This document shows, piece after piece, positions 43,110 through 50,740 of a DNA stretch of 64,000 nt. The stretch covers positions 62,001-126,000 of the forward strand of contig JBMNPJ010000006.1 in NCBI GenBank assembly GCA_050943535.1, read 5' to 3'. This DNA is from Massiliimalia sp050943535. GTDB lineage: Bacteria; Bacillota; Clostridia; Oscillospirales; Ruminococcaceae. The position numbers and the translations under genes were made by a program. The notes below the pieces were generated by a model. The model was given only the letters and a program-made list of their open reading frames with translations. It made no database searches and was not told where the DNA came from. Each line of letters begins with the position of its first letter. Within the stretch, counting starts at the first letter, position 1.

Positions 43110-43928
43110 ATGAGCAGTCAGACTACGCAGGCTTATTATGAAAACCGGGATAAGCTGCAGACAGAAATTCAAATTACAGAAAATGAATCCATCGATTTTC
43201 CGGCTCATCTTCATACAGACCTGGAACTTTTTTTAGTGCGGAGCGGTTGTATTCAGGTTCGGGTAGGCGACCAGTCTATGGATTTGAAGGCTGGTGATTT
43301 TGCGGTCATCTTTCCCAATATGATTCACTCTTACATGACAAAGGAGCCTCACAGCCAGTTTACCATGGCAATCTGCAGGACATCACTGTTGGGGGAATAT
43401 CTCTCTCAATTGCTGCACTGCCGTCCGGAGAATCCTTTTGTGTCTCATAAAGAGCTTCATCCGGATATTGAATACGCTATGCACGGAATGTATCTTCAGG
43501 AACAGGAAAAGCCGGACAGTTCTGTTTATCGGGCGCTGGTACAGCTGATTTTGGCAAGGGCACTGCCCAAAGTAGGGCTGGAGCCGGAGCGGGAACCAAA
43601 ATCCATTGATTTGACCAGCCGTCTGGTACGGTATCTGGCTCAGAATTTTCAGCAGCAGCTGTCTTTGGATATTCTGTCCAAGGAATTGGGAATCAGTAAA
43701 TACCATCTTTCCCATGTGTTTTCCAGCAGACTGCATACCAGTTTCAGTGACTATGTAAATTTCCTGCGTCTGAATCATGCAAAGGAACTGCTGAGAACTA
43801 CCGATTTGAGCATTTTGGAAATAGGGTTTGCCTGCGGTTTTACCAGTCAGAGAACGTTTAACCGGGTGTTTCAGGAGCAGTTTTCCATGTCACCCCGGCA
43901 ATTTCGCATGAGAAAAGATGAGTTTTGA
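43110..43928 (+). CDS. AraC family transcriptional regulator
   Basis: The 272-residue protein has an N-terminal cupin domain (DFPAHLHTDLELFLVRSGCIQVRVG, LKAGDFAVIFPNMIHSY) and a C-terminal AraC DNA-binding domain (LVRYLAQNFQQQLSLDILSKELGISKYHLSHVF, then LRLNHAKELLRTTDLSILEIGFACGF and QFSMSPRQFRMRK). It is divergent from the ThuA-like gene, its probable target. Start: ATG after AAAGAGGAAATATTTT. Confidence 0.93.
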   Translation: MSSQTTQAYYENRDKLQTEIQITENESIDFPAHLHTDLELFLVRSGCIQVRVGDQSMDLKAGDFAVIFPNMIHSYMTKEPHSQFTMAICRTSLLGEYLSQLLHCRPENPFVSHKELHPDIEYAMHGMYLQEQEKPDSSVYRALVQLILARALPKVGLEPEREPKSIDLTSRLVRYLAQNFQQQLSLDILSKELGISKYHLSHVFSSRLHTSFSDYVNFLRLNHAKELLRTTDLSILEIGFACGFTSQRTFNRVFQEQFSMSPRQFRMRKDEF

Positions 43929-43986
43929 TTGGAATCATAAGATGTTGGATAGGTTTCGTTTTTTGGATTCCACCGGCAAAGCGCTG

Positions 43987-44122
43987 CCGGACAATGTCCG
44001 GTGAAAATCGCCTGCGGCGCATACTTTGTTAGTAAAGCGAAAATCGCTTGTTTTTATCACTCAGATGGTAGAGTACGAGCGAAGCGTCAGTGGATGCGGG
44101 CACTGCCCGCCCGCTAGGTGGT
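43987..44122 (+). repeat. Dispersed repeat, copy A, with a tRNA D-arm-like segment
   Basis: This roughly 136-bp segment matches, in inverted orientation and at high identity with scattered substitutions, the segment 56359-56500. It starts with the palindromic CCGGACAATGTCCGG, includes TTAGTAAAGCG and TCGCTTGTTTTTATCACTCA, and ends AGGTGGT. Within it ACTC-AGATGGTA-GAGT forms a D-arm-like hairpin with a GG pair, as in tRNAs. No full cloverleaf is present. It fills the 282-bp gap between the AraC gene and the cat gene together with a terminator. Confidence 0.75.
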
Positions 44123-44158
44123 GCAACTTTTTTTGTAATATACTTTATCGACAAGCTG

Positions 44159-44194
44159 AGAGGCGCACTGCAAAAATGCAGTGCGCCTCTTTTA
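44159..44194. terminator. Strong terminator between repeat and cat gene
   Basis: AGAGGCGCACTGCA and TGCAGTGCGCCTCT pair perfectly over 14 bp with loop AAAA, followed by TTTT on the plus strand. It can serve the convergent cat gene weakly and any transcript from the repeat. Confidence 0.88.
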
Positions 44195-44210
44195 GATATC
44201 ACCGATTCGA

Positions 44211-44864
44211 TTATTTTTCCCAACAGAAAGAATCTGCCCATTGTTGCAGTTCATTGACAAATCGGGAAGTATGGAATCCGTCACATACCGCATGATGTAC
44301 CTGAATGGATAGGGGAATCAGTGTTTGTCCTTGCTGTTCAAAATATTTTCCCACAGTGAAAATCGGAGGAAGATAGTCAAAACTTCCGCCAATATTCAGA
44401 TTAAATCCAGTGAAAGAAACCCAGGGAATACAGGATACATTAAACAGGTTGGGAACTCCGGCCTGCTGCTGGGCAGCTTGAGGAGAAGAACCGTACTTTG
44501 CCTGATCTTCCAGATAATTTGCGTAAAACTGCCGGATATCCTCATCATAGCAGGTCCACAGATTAAAAAAGGTTTCGGTATCCGGATCCAGTACCGTGTA
44601 ATACGGATGGGTTACAGAGTAGTATCCCGGCTCGCTGTCTTGATTCAAATCCATGCGGAATTCAGTATGCTGATTCACTACATGGGATAATCCATACAAA
44701 AAGATAGGAAAAAATTTTAATTGACAGCGACGTACTTCCTGTAATAAATGGGTAATATCCAGATTGACACACATGCTGTAGGTACAAGGAATCTGAGTCA
44801 TAAAATGCTCGTAGGTGTGAGAGCGATTCCAGTTTTTTAGTTCGATTTTATGAAATTCCATCAT
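44211..44864 (-). CDS. cat: Chloramphenicol acetyltransferase (CatA type)
   Basis: The 217-residue protein matches the trimeric CatA family in length and motifs: NWNRSHTYEHFM near the start, FRMDLNQDSEPGYYSVTHPYYTV (about residues 68-90), NVSCIPWVSFTGFNLN (about 143-158) and the catalytic HHAVCDGFH (about 188-196), whose second histidine is the general base. Such enzymes acetylate chloramphenicol with acetyl-CoA; divergent relatives may have other acceptors. The start ATG at 44864 follows AGGAGG by 9 bases; upstream in-frame codons lie before that site. It is next to a dispersed repeat, and no other resistance or mobility gene is near, so it may be a chromosomal cat variant. Confidence 0.9.
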   Translation of the reverse strand: MMEFHKIELKNWNRSHTYEHFMTQIPCTYSMCVNLDITHLLQEVRRCQLKFFPIFLYGLSHVVNQHTEFRMDLNQDSEPGYYSVTHPYYTVLDPDTETFFNLWTCYDEDIRQFYANYLEDQAKYGSSPQAAQQQAGVPNLFNVSCIPWVSFTGFNLNIGGSFDYLPPIFTVGKYFEQQGQTLIPLSIQVHHAVCDGFHTSRFVNELQQWADSFCWEK

Positions 44865-44961
44865 GAAAAATAGCCTCCTAAATTTTATCATCTTTGTATT
44901 CAGGAGGCAAATTTGGTTGTGTTGACCACAAAGATTCACTCCTTTTTAAGAATCATTTGAT

Positions 44962-45582
44962 TTATTTGAGCAAAGTTCCACCCCATTCTACTACAGTAAA
45001 TCCATCTCGTTCAAAGGGGGACAGTTCCTGTTTTTGAATTTCCATGGGGTGTTCCAAAGGCTTGCATACCATAAAAATTCGCAGAATGTGATCTGGCTTA
45101 GGGGTGATGGTGAGAGGTGCATATTGGGTATAGATGTCCTATTGGAAAGAGATGAGATTGTAAGGATTGGATTCCAATTGAGGCAGCCAGTACACGATAA
45201 ATTCGTTGTATTCTTTTGGAGTCAGTCCTTGAAATTCCAATGTTTCCCGGAGAAAGTCCGCAGTATCTTCACCTTTTACCACAAATCCTTGAGAGAGGTT
45301 ATACTCAATATCCGAGGTACCTTCCCAGAAAAGGTAGGAATAGGAAAGATCATCTTGGTGGTTTACAAGGGTGCCGTCAGGATAGGCGGTAACGTTCCAG
45401 CCATTTTCATATTCCGGGTAGGTACAGGTTAACTGACCCTGATAGTCCAGTTTGACAGTTACGTTGGTTTCCTCTTCTGGATAAAGGTAAATAACTGGCT
45501 TTGCATCTGTATGATTGCTTTGACATCCGGAAAGAACAATACTGAGGACAAATGCAGTCCATAATAATCGAAGTTTTTTCAT
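44962..45582 (-). pseudogene. Duplicated lipoprotein gene, copy 1, with a nonsense mutation
   Basis: This copy is about 95% identical to the intact copy next door (45619-46239). It begins with a lipoprotein signal (LSIVLSGC, Cys about 20), then VIYLYPEEETNVTVKLDYQG. It is interrupted at codon 148: the sequence reads CAA-TAG where copy 2 reads CAG-CAG. After the TAG the same frame continues open to the expected end GGTLLK and stop at 44962. The truncated 147-residue product might still be made and exported, but it lacks the last third. Spacing of 36 bp between copies and shared flanks indicate recent tandem duplication. Confidence 0.85.
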
Positions 45583-45618
45583 AATATGCCCACCTCGCTC
45601 TTATAAAATGGTAAACAG

Positions 45619-46239
45619 TTACTTCAGTAAAGTTCCACCCCATTCTACTACAGTGAATCCATCCCGTTCAAAGGGGGACAGTTCCTGCTCTTGAATTTCG
45701 ATGGGATGTTCCAATGGTTTGCATACCATAAAGATTCGCAGAATGTGATCTGGCTTAGGGGTGATGGTGAGAGGTGCATATTGGGTATAGGTGTCCTGCT
45801 GGAAAGAGATGAGATTGTAGGGATTGGATTCCAGCTGAGGCAGCCAATACACAATAAATTCGTTGTATTCTTTTGGAGTCAGTCCTTGAAATTCCAATGT
45901 TTCCCGGAGAAAGTCCGCAGTGTCTTCACCTTTTACCACAAATCCCTGAGAGAGGTCATACTCAATGTCTGAGGTACCTTCCCAGAAAAGGTAGGAATAG
46001 GAAAGATCATCTTGATGGTTTACAAGGGTGCCGTCAGGGTAGGCAGTAACGTTCCAGCCATTTTCATATTCCGGGTAGGTACAGGTTAACTGCCCCTGAT
46101 AGTCCAGTTTGACAGTTACGTTGGCTTCCTCTTCTGGATAAAGGTAAATGACTGGCTTTGCATCTGTATGATTGCTTTGACATCCGGAAAGAACAATGCT
46201 GAGGACAAATGCAATCCATAACAATTCGAGCTTTTTCAT
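45619..46239 (-). CDS. Putative lipoprotein of unknown function (intact copy 2)
   Basis: The 206-residue product has a signal peptide with lipobox LSGC, so it should be anchored to the outer membrane face. The mature part contains AKPVIYLYPEEEANVTVKLDYQG, CTYPEYENGWNVTAYPDGTL and SYSYLFWEG, a conserved block I have seen as an uncharacterised domain in gut Firmicutes, and the later ITPKPDHILRIFMVCKPLE. No enzymatic motif is apparent. The start ATG at 46239 follows GGAGGTGGATACACC. A near-identical copy with a premature stop lies directly downstream. Function unknown; surface exposure and duplication hint at interaction with the environment or gene-dosage selection. Confidence 0.85.
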   Translation of the reverse strand: MKKLELLWIAFVLSIVLSGCQSNHTDAKPVIYLYPEEEANVTVKLDYQGQLTCTYPEYENGWNVTAYPDGTLVNHQDDLSYSYLFWEGTSDIEYDLSQGFVVKGEDTADFLRETLEFQGLTPKEYNEFIVYWLPQLESNPYNLISFQQDTYTQYAPLTITPKPDHILRIFMVCKPLEHPIEIQEQELSPFERDGFTVVEWGGTLLK

Positions 46240-46375
46240 GGTGTATCCACCTCCTGTTTCCAGTTTCATTATAACAAACAGGAGTGGATTTTTCTATAAA
46301 AATTTTTTCCTTGTACCTATAAAAATCAAGTGTCTATGAAAACCAATTAAATCAGTTTCAGTATGTTCCGTTCCC

Positions 46376-46411
46376 AAAAAGAACCCCCTGCAAAATACTT
46401 GCAGGGGCTCT
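46376..46411 (-). terminator. Terminator of the second MATE gene
   Basis: On the minus strand GAGCCCCTGC and GCAGGGGGTTC form the stem, followed by TTTTT (46380-46376). It ends the MATE transcript before the lipoprotein gene promoter region. Confidence 0.85.
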
Positions 46412-46428
46412 CAAAACAGTTGCTAAAA

Positions 46429-47802
46429 TTATTTGATTTTTTCCAAGGATTCTCTAGAAAGAATTTTATTGATATTTAAAACAAATAAAATCGTTGCTGT
46501 CACTGCAGAGATAATATCAGAGATAGGTTCCGCATAGTAAATTCCCATGACATTATTGGTAATCATAGGAAGAATAATTGCCAAAGGAACCAATAAAATC
46601 ACTTTTCTTAAAGCGGCAATGAACAAGGAAATTTTCGCTTGTCCCAATGCCAAAAAGGTGGGCTGAATCCCGTTTTGTAACCCGAAGATTAGCATTCCGC
46701 ACAGGAACAAAGGCATGATCTTAGCAACCAGAGCAATCAGTTCTGCATCGCTGGTAAACATCTTTGCAAAGGCTGCAGGAAAGAGCATGGCAGCCAGTGT
46801 GGTGATAAATGAAATTAAAAAGCTTACAAAAATCATAGCACGGTACAGAGTACGTACACGGTCAAATTTTCCGGCGCCAAAATTGTAGCTGATAATCGGC
46901 TGTACACCTTGAGTAAACCCAGTTAGAGGGGCAGAAAAGAGCTGCAGTACACTTTGCATAATGGTTAAAGATCCAACATAAAGGTCGCCACCGTACATCT
47001 GCAGTCCGCGGTTCAGTACAATGCTTACTAAGCTTTCAGTAGACCGCATCACAAAGGGAGATACCCCCAAAGAAAAAATCTTCCACATGATTTTCCAGTC
47101 CGGTCTGATTTTGGAAATAATGATTTTTAAGGTAGATTTTTTCCCCATTAAAAATCCTACGTTCCAGGCGGCGCTGACTGCCTGGGAGATAACGGTGGCG
47201 ATTGCCGCGCCCTGAACACCCCAGTGGAATACAAAAATAAAGATAGGGTCTAAAATAATATTGATGGCTGCCCCGATTACAATAGACATCATAGCAATCT
47301 TGGATTGTCCCTGAGAGATGATAAAGGTATTCAGTCCCAAAGACAGTTCTACAAACAGGGTACCCACCAGATAAATGGACATATAGTCTAAAGCATAGCC
47401 AATGGTTGCATCACTGGCCCCGAATAAAAACAAAAAGGGTCGCTGAAAAGCATAAAATACTGCCATCAGAATAGCGGAAAAAGCGATCAGCATAAAAACG
47501 CCGCTTCCTAAAATCCGTTCCGCACGATCCCGGTCACCTTTTCCCAACCAAATGGCTGACAGGGGAGCACCACCTACTCCTACAAAAGCAGAAAAAGCAG
47601 AGATCAGTGTAATAATTGGGAAGGTAAGTCCGACTCCGGTAAGAGCTGCGGTTCCCACACCTGAAATATGACCGATATAAATCCGGTCTACAATGCTGTA
47701 GAGAATGTTGATAATTTGAGCTACAATGGAAGGAATTGCCATACTGGCCATCAGCTTGGGAATGCTGTCTGTTCCCATGCGCTCTTCTTTATTTAACTGC
47801 AA
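46429..47802 (-). CDS. MATE family efflux transporter (second)
   Basis: This 457-residue, 12-helix transporter starts MQLNKEERMGTDSIPKLMASMAIPSIVAQIINILYSIVDRIYIGHISG and shows GFTQGVQPIISYNFGAGKFDRVRTLYRAM in the second half. It shares the two-fold pattern of the MATE protein at 38405 but differs clearly in sequence, so the two are not recent duplicates. It has no adjacent regulator. Start: ATG at 47802 after GAAAGGATGTCTTCC. Substrate unknown; multidrug or metabolite export is likely. Confidence 0.94.
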   Translation of the reverse strand: MQLNKEERMGTDSIPKLMASMAIPSIVAQIINILYSIVDRIYIGHISGVGTAALTGVGLTFPIITLISAFSAFVGVGGAPLSAIWLGKGDRDRAERILGSGVFMLIAFSAILMAVFYAFQRPFLFLFGASDATIGYALDYMSIYLVGTLFVELSLGLNTFIISQGQSKIAMMSIVIGAAINIILDPIFIFVFHWGVQGAAIATVISQAVSAAWNVGFLMGKKSTLKIIISKIRPDWKIMWKIFSLGVSPFVMRSTESLVSIVLNRGLQMYGGDLYVGSLTIMQSVLQLFSAPLTGFTQGVQPIISYNFGAGKFDRVRTLYRAMIFVSFLISFITTLAAMLFPAAFAKMFTSDAELIALVAKIMPLFLCGMLIFGLQNGIQPTFLALGQAKISLFIAALRKVILLVPLAIILPMITNNVMGIYYAEPISDIISAVTATILFVLNINKILSRESLEKIK

Positions 47803-47900
47803 TGGAAGACATCCTTTCTTTTGAGTCTTGGAAATATATCACCCACTGAGGGGATAAATCAATTATATACAGTATAGCACTTTTTTTAACAAAAGAAAAC

Positions 47901-47941
47901 AAAAACCCATATCTGATTTTCACAAGAAATCAGATATGGGC
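47901..47941 (-). terminator. Terminator of the zinc dehydrogenase gene
   Basis: On the minus strand CCCATATCTGATTT and AAATCAGATATGGG form a 14-bp stem, followed by TTTTTGTTTT. It is a strong terminator. Confidence 0.92.
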
Positions 47942-47954
47942 AAAACAGCAAATA

Positions 47955-48980
47955 TTATTCCTGAACGTTAATAATAACCTTCATTGTAGTTTCCCGGTTT
48001 GCGTCAATGTATTCATAGGCATCCAAATAGTTTTGGAAAGAGAAATGTTTGGAAATCAATGGAGTGAGCTGTACTTTTTTGTCATTCACTAAGGCAATTG
48101 CATCCAGATAATCTTCGTTGCGGTACATCATGGTAGTATTCAGATCCAGTTCATGGTCGTTGAGAACAGCCAGGTCAATTTGTGCGGTTCCTGCGAATAC
48201 TGCAACCAGAATAATGGTGCTTCCTTTCCGTGCGTATTTAATCGCCTGTCCCATGGTAATATTGTTGCCGGCACAGTCGTAGATGATATCTGCTTTGTCT
48301 GGACCAAACAGTTCGATCATAGCGTCGCCGAAATCTTTTTCCCGGGTATTTACGCAAAAATCTACACCGCATTCTTTTGCTTTGTTTAATCTTAAATCGC
48401 TGATGTCGGTGATCATAACCGCTTGAGCACCCATGCCTTTAGCTGCCTGAGCTACCAGATTTCCAATAGGACCTGCTCCTAATACAGCGATTTTTTTGCC
48501 CAAAACATCTCCTGCCTGGCGGATCGCATGTACTGCAACAGCTAAAGGTTCAATCATAGCGCCTTCGTCAAAAGACATTTCTTCTGGCAGCGGAGTTACT
48601 TTTTTGGCATCCACCGCAAAATAATGGGAGGCAACACCAGTGGTCTGAAATCCCATCACTTTCAGCTCTTCACAGAGATTATATTTTCCGTGGCGGCATG
48701 GATAACATTTTCCGCACACTACTTGGGGCTGAATGGTGACCTTTTGACCTTCTGTGAGTCCGCTTACCTGATCTCCGACTTTTACTACCTCGCCGGATAC
48801 TTCGTGTCCCTGGGTAACTGGATAGGAGGTAAAGGGATGTTCTCCATGATATACGTGAATATCGGAACCACAGATACCAATTTTCATAATTTTTACAAGT
48901 ACCTGATCAGGGCCGATTTCAGGATCAGGAACTTCACGAAATTCAATGACACCTGGGGCTGTCATAACCTGCTGCAACAT
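47955..48980 (-). CDS. Zinc-dependent medium-chain dehydrogenase (sorbitol/threonine dehydrogenase-like)
   Basis: The 341-residue MDR enzyme has the catalytic-zinc ligands in GICGSDIHVYHGEHPF and GHEVSG (His-Glu), the structural zinc cluster CGKCYPCRHGKYNLC (about 92-106) and the NAD-binding motif VLGAGPIGNLVAQAAKGMGA (about 165-184). It would oxidise a polyol or secondary alcohol, or reduce a ketose such as fructose. The start ATG at 48980 lies 11 bases after AAAAGGAGA; an ATG at 48989 is too close to that site. Its promoter carries two TTTTATAAAA palindromes, also present near the sucrose phosphorylase promoter, so it probably belongs to the ROK regulon. Sucrose phosphorylase releases fructose, a plausible substrate. 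Confidence 0.9.
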   Translation of the reverse strand: MLQQVMTAPGVIEFREVPDPEIGPDQVLVKIMKIGICGSDIHVYHGEHPFTSYPVTQGHEVSGEVVKVGDQVSGLTEGQKVTIQPQVVCGKCYPCRHGKYNLCEELKVMGFQTTGVASHYFAVDAKKVTPLPEEMSFDEGAMIEPLAVAVHAIRQAGDVLGKKIAVLGAGPIGNLVAQAAKGMGAQAVMITDISDLRLNKAKECGVDFCVNTREKDFGDAMIELFGPDKADIIYDCAGNNITMGQAIKYARKGSTIILVAVFAGTAQIDLAVLNDHELDLNTTMMYRNEDYLDAIALVNDKKVQLTPLISKHFSFQNYLDAYEYIDANRETTMKVIINVQE

Positions 48981-49015
48981 GATTATCATTCTCCTTTTTG
49001 AAACTTAAATAAAAT

Positions 49016-49080
49016 GTTTTATAAAAGTGACTTTATCATGCACCAAAACAAGAAAACTGTCAAGGGGTTTTATAAAACTT
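49016..49080 (-). promoter_or_regulatory. Promoter of the dehydrogenase gene with two ROK-operator candidates
   Basis: On the minus strand TTGACA (49063-49058), 17 bp and CATGAT (49040-49035) form the promoter. The perfect palindrome GTTTTATAAAAC (49067-49078) lies 4 bp upstream of the -35. The related core TTTTATAAAA (49017-49026) lies just downstream of the -10. A matching site occurs before sucrose phosphorylase at 50478-50490. Confidence 0.75.
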
Positions 49081-49136
49081 TGTAGAAACAGACAAGAAAT
49101 TGATTGTGTTTTTGGGAAAACAAACAAGAGAAAAAA

Positions 49137-49175
49137 TAAAAACACTTGCCAAGTTTTTCAGTCGGCAAGTGTTTT
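49137..49175 (-). terminator. Terminator of the ROK regulator gene
   Basis: On the minus strand AAAACACTTGCC and GGCAAGTGTTTT pair over 12 bp around a 13-nt loop, followed by TATTTTTT. It separates the regulator from the dehydrogenase gene. Confidence 0.9.
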
Positions 49176-49222
49176 GTAAGCGTGTACACAAATAACAGGG
49201 AAAACAGAAGCGTTTTCTATTT

Positions 49223-50344
49223 TTAAAACTGTTCTAAAAATAATTCAATGGGCTGCATAGCCGCACCACAGGCAGAAGCCTCATATTGGTATTGACAGCA
49301 CTGCAAAAAGCTGCCATCACCCTCAAAAGGATCTAAGTGAGACACCATATCCTGTAATTTTGGCAGATAAGGTCCCAGATAAGCTCCCACATATCCGCCT
49401 AAAATCACAGTGCAGTCATAACACATTCGCAGGTTTACCACTGCCAGAGCCAGGTGACTGAGGTAATCTTCCCAAATCATCTGAGCAATGGAATCCTGGG
49501 ATTTCAGCTTTTCGAAAAAAGTATCCAACCGTTCCTGGGAAGGAGTTGTGAGCGTCAGGGCAGAACAGTAAGCGTCCAGACATCCTTTTTGCCCGCAGTA
49601 ACAGGGTTTTCCGTTGGGATAAAGCCGCATATGACCAAATTCGCTGCTTCGCTGATGTGTGCCTGGATAGAGTTTTCCATCCAGGAAAAAAGCGCCTCCC
49701 ACACTGTTGCTCAGAGACAGATATACCATAGTGCTGTCTGATTTCATCAAACGCAGCTCAGCAAGTCCAGCGGCATTAGCATCGTTGACAAACTGACAGG
49801 GATACGGGAAAAAGGAGGATAGTTTTTGGCAGGGAAAGTTTTGCAGGTTTAGGGCATGTGAATCAGTAATCACAGTGCCTTCCGGATTGAGGATTCCGGG
49901 AATGGAAATTCCCACACCCAATAGTTTTTGCCGATCTACTTTGTGTTTGCGGAGAAAATCCTCTAAAAGCTGCTGTAATTTACGGTAATACGCCTCGCTG
50001 TCTTCAAAAGGGCAGGAAATTCTTTCATGGGACAGTAAGGTGCCTGCCAGATCCACCAGGACAAAGCTCATATGATTTCTCGTCAGATCAATTCCTGCAG
50101 ACAACCGAGCCTGAGGAACGATGGATAATGCGGTGGCTTTTCTGCCGCCGGTAGATTGATATTGGCCTGATTCTTCCACGAATCCCTGTTCCAGCAGTTC
50201 TTTTACATTTTGCAGGACTGTAGGCATACTCAGATGAAGATCCAAAGCGATTTCCTGGCGGGAGGTGTGCCCTTTTTGATGAATATACCGAAAAATATTG
50301 CGGCGATTGATCCGGCGAATTTCCAAGACAGCAGTATTTTGCAT
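49223..50344 (-). CDS. ROK family transcriptional regulator (NagC/XylR-like)
   Basis: The 373-residue protein combines an N-terminal winged helix (NIFRYIHQKGHTSRQEIALDLHLSMPTVLQNVKELLEQG, about residues 15-55) with a ROK sugar-kinase-like domain: SAGIDLTRNHMSFVLVDLAG (about 90), FVNDANAAGLAE (about 190), GGAFFLDGKLYPGTHQRSSEFGHM (about 215-238) and the zinc-binding CYCGQKGCLDAYCS (about 245). Such proteins are repressors released by sugars or sugar phosphates. The ATG at 50344 is 12 bases after AAAAGGA; ATG 50356 is an alternative. It is divergent from sucrose phosphorylase and upstream of the dehydrogenase. The palindrome TTTTATAAAA at both promoters is its likely operator. Confidence 0.92.
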   Translation of the reverse strand: MQNTAVLEIRRINRRNIFRYIHQKGHTSRQEIALDLHLSMPTVLQNVKELLEQGFVEESGQYQSTGGRKATALSIVPQARLSAGIDLTRNHMSFVLVDLAGTLLSHERISCPFEDSEAYYRKLQQLLEDFLRKHKVDRQKLLGVGISIPGILNPEGTVITDSHALNLQNFPCQKLSSFFPYPCQFVNDANAAGLAELRLMKSDSTMVYLSLSNSVGGAFFLDGKLYPGTHQRSSEFGHMRLYPNGKPCYCGQKGCLDAYCSALTLTTPSQERLDTFFEKLKSQDSIAQMIWEDYLSHLALAVVNLRMCYDCTVILGGYVGAYLGPYLPKLQDMVSHLDPFEGDGSFLQCCQYQYEASACGAAMQPIELFLEQF

Positions 50345-50477
50345 AGGTTCATCCATTCCTTTTATTAGTACAAGTCTTATGTTCAGTTTACCTGATTGGG
50401 GAAAGAAAAGCAAGACCGTCCTGCTGATTCCCGCAGTAGAAGCAGTAAAAAAGCGTAAAATTAGAACTTCAAGAAAA

Positions 50478-50523
50478 ACTTTTATAAAACTCTCTTGACA
50501 AATGTCCGGTTTTATTTCAAAAT
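50478..50523 (+). promoter_or_regulatory. Sucrose phosphorylase promoter with ROK-operator candidate
   Basis: ACTTTTATAAAAC (50478-50490) lies 4 bp before TTGACA (50495-50500); a weak -10 CAAAAT (50518-50523) is 17 bp further. Palindrome and -35 are arranged almost exactly as at the dehydrogenase promoter. The gap 50345-50740 (396 bp) otherwise holds the long inverted repeat at 50551 and an open but unsupported upstream extension of the phosphorylase frame. Confidence 0.65.
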
Positions 50524-50550
50524 ATGAAGTGTAGACTTAATAAAGTACCG

Positions 50551-50580
50551 TAAGTTTACAGAGATTATTCTGTAAACTTA
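50551..50580 (+). promoter_or_regulatory. Perfect 12-bp inverted repeat in the sucrose phosphorylase leader
   Basis: TAAGTTTACAGA and TCTGTAAACTTA flank GATTAT. Lying about 25 bp after the -10 and about 160 bp before the gene, it could be an operator (GTTTA...TAAAC halves resemble XylR/ROK boxes) or a 5' RNA hairpin. No T-run follows, so it is not a terminator. Confidence 0.7.
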
Positions 50581-50740
50581 GTACTGCAAAGAAGGATTCC
50601 GATTTTGTCGGATGCTTCAAAACTTTTGTATACTCCCTTTTTGTACCCATGGGGAAAAATATCTGGTGTTCGGTCAGAGAATTTTACTGTTATGTGAGGA
50701 TGGTAAATGGAGATGCCGAACAGTCAAGGAGGAAGAACAA

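Noticed and set aside
43987..44150. A functional tRNA gene in the repeat
   Set aside because: Only a D-arm-like hairpin is present; acceptor stem, anticodon arm and T-arm cannot be built.
50612..50740. N-terminal extension of sucrose phosphorylase by 43 residues
   Set aside because: The good ribosome binding site is just before ATG 50741, and the family starts there; the extension is leader.
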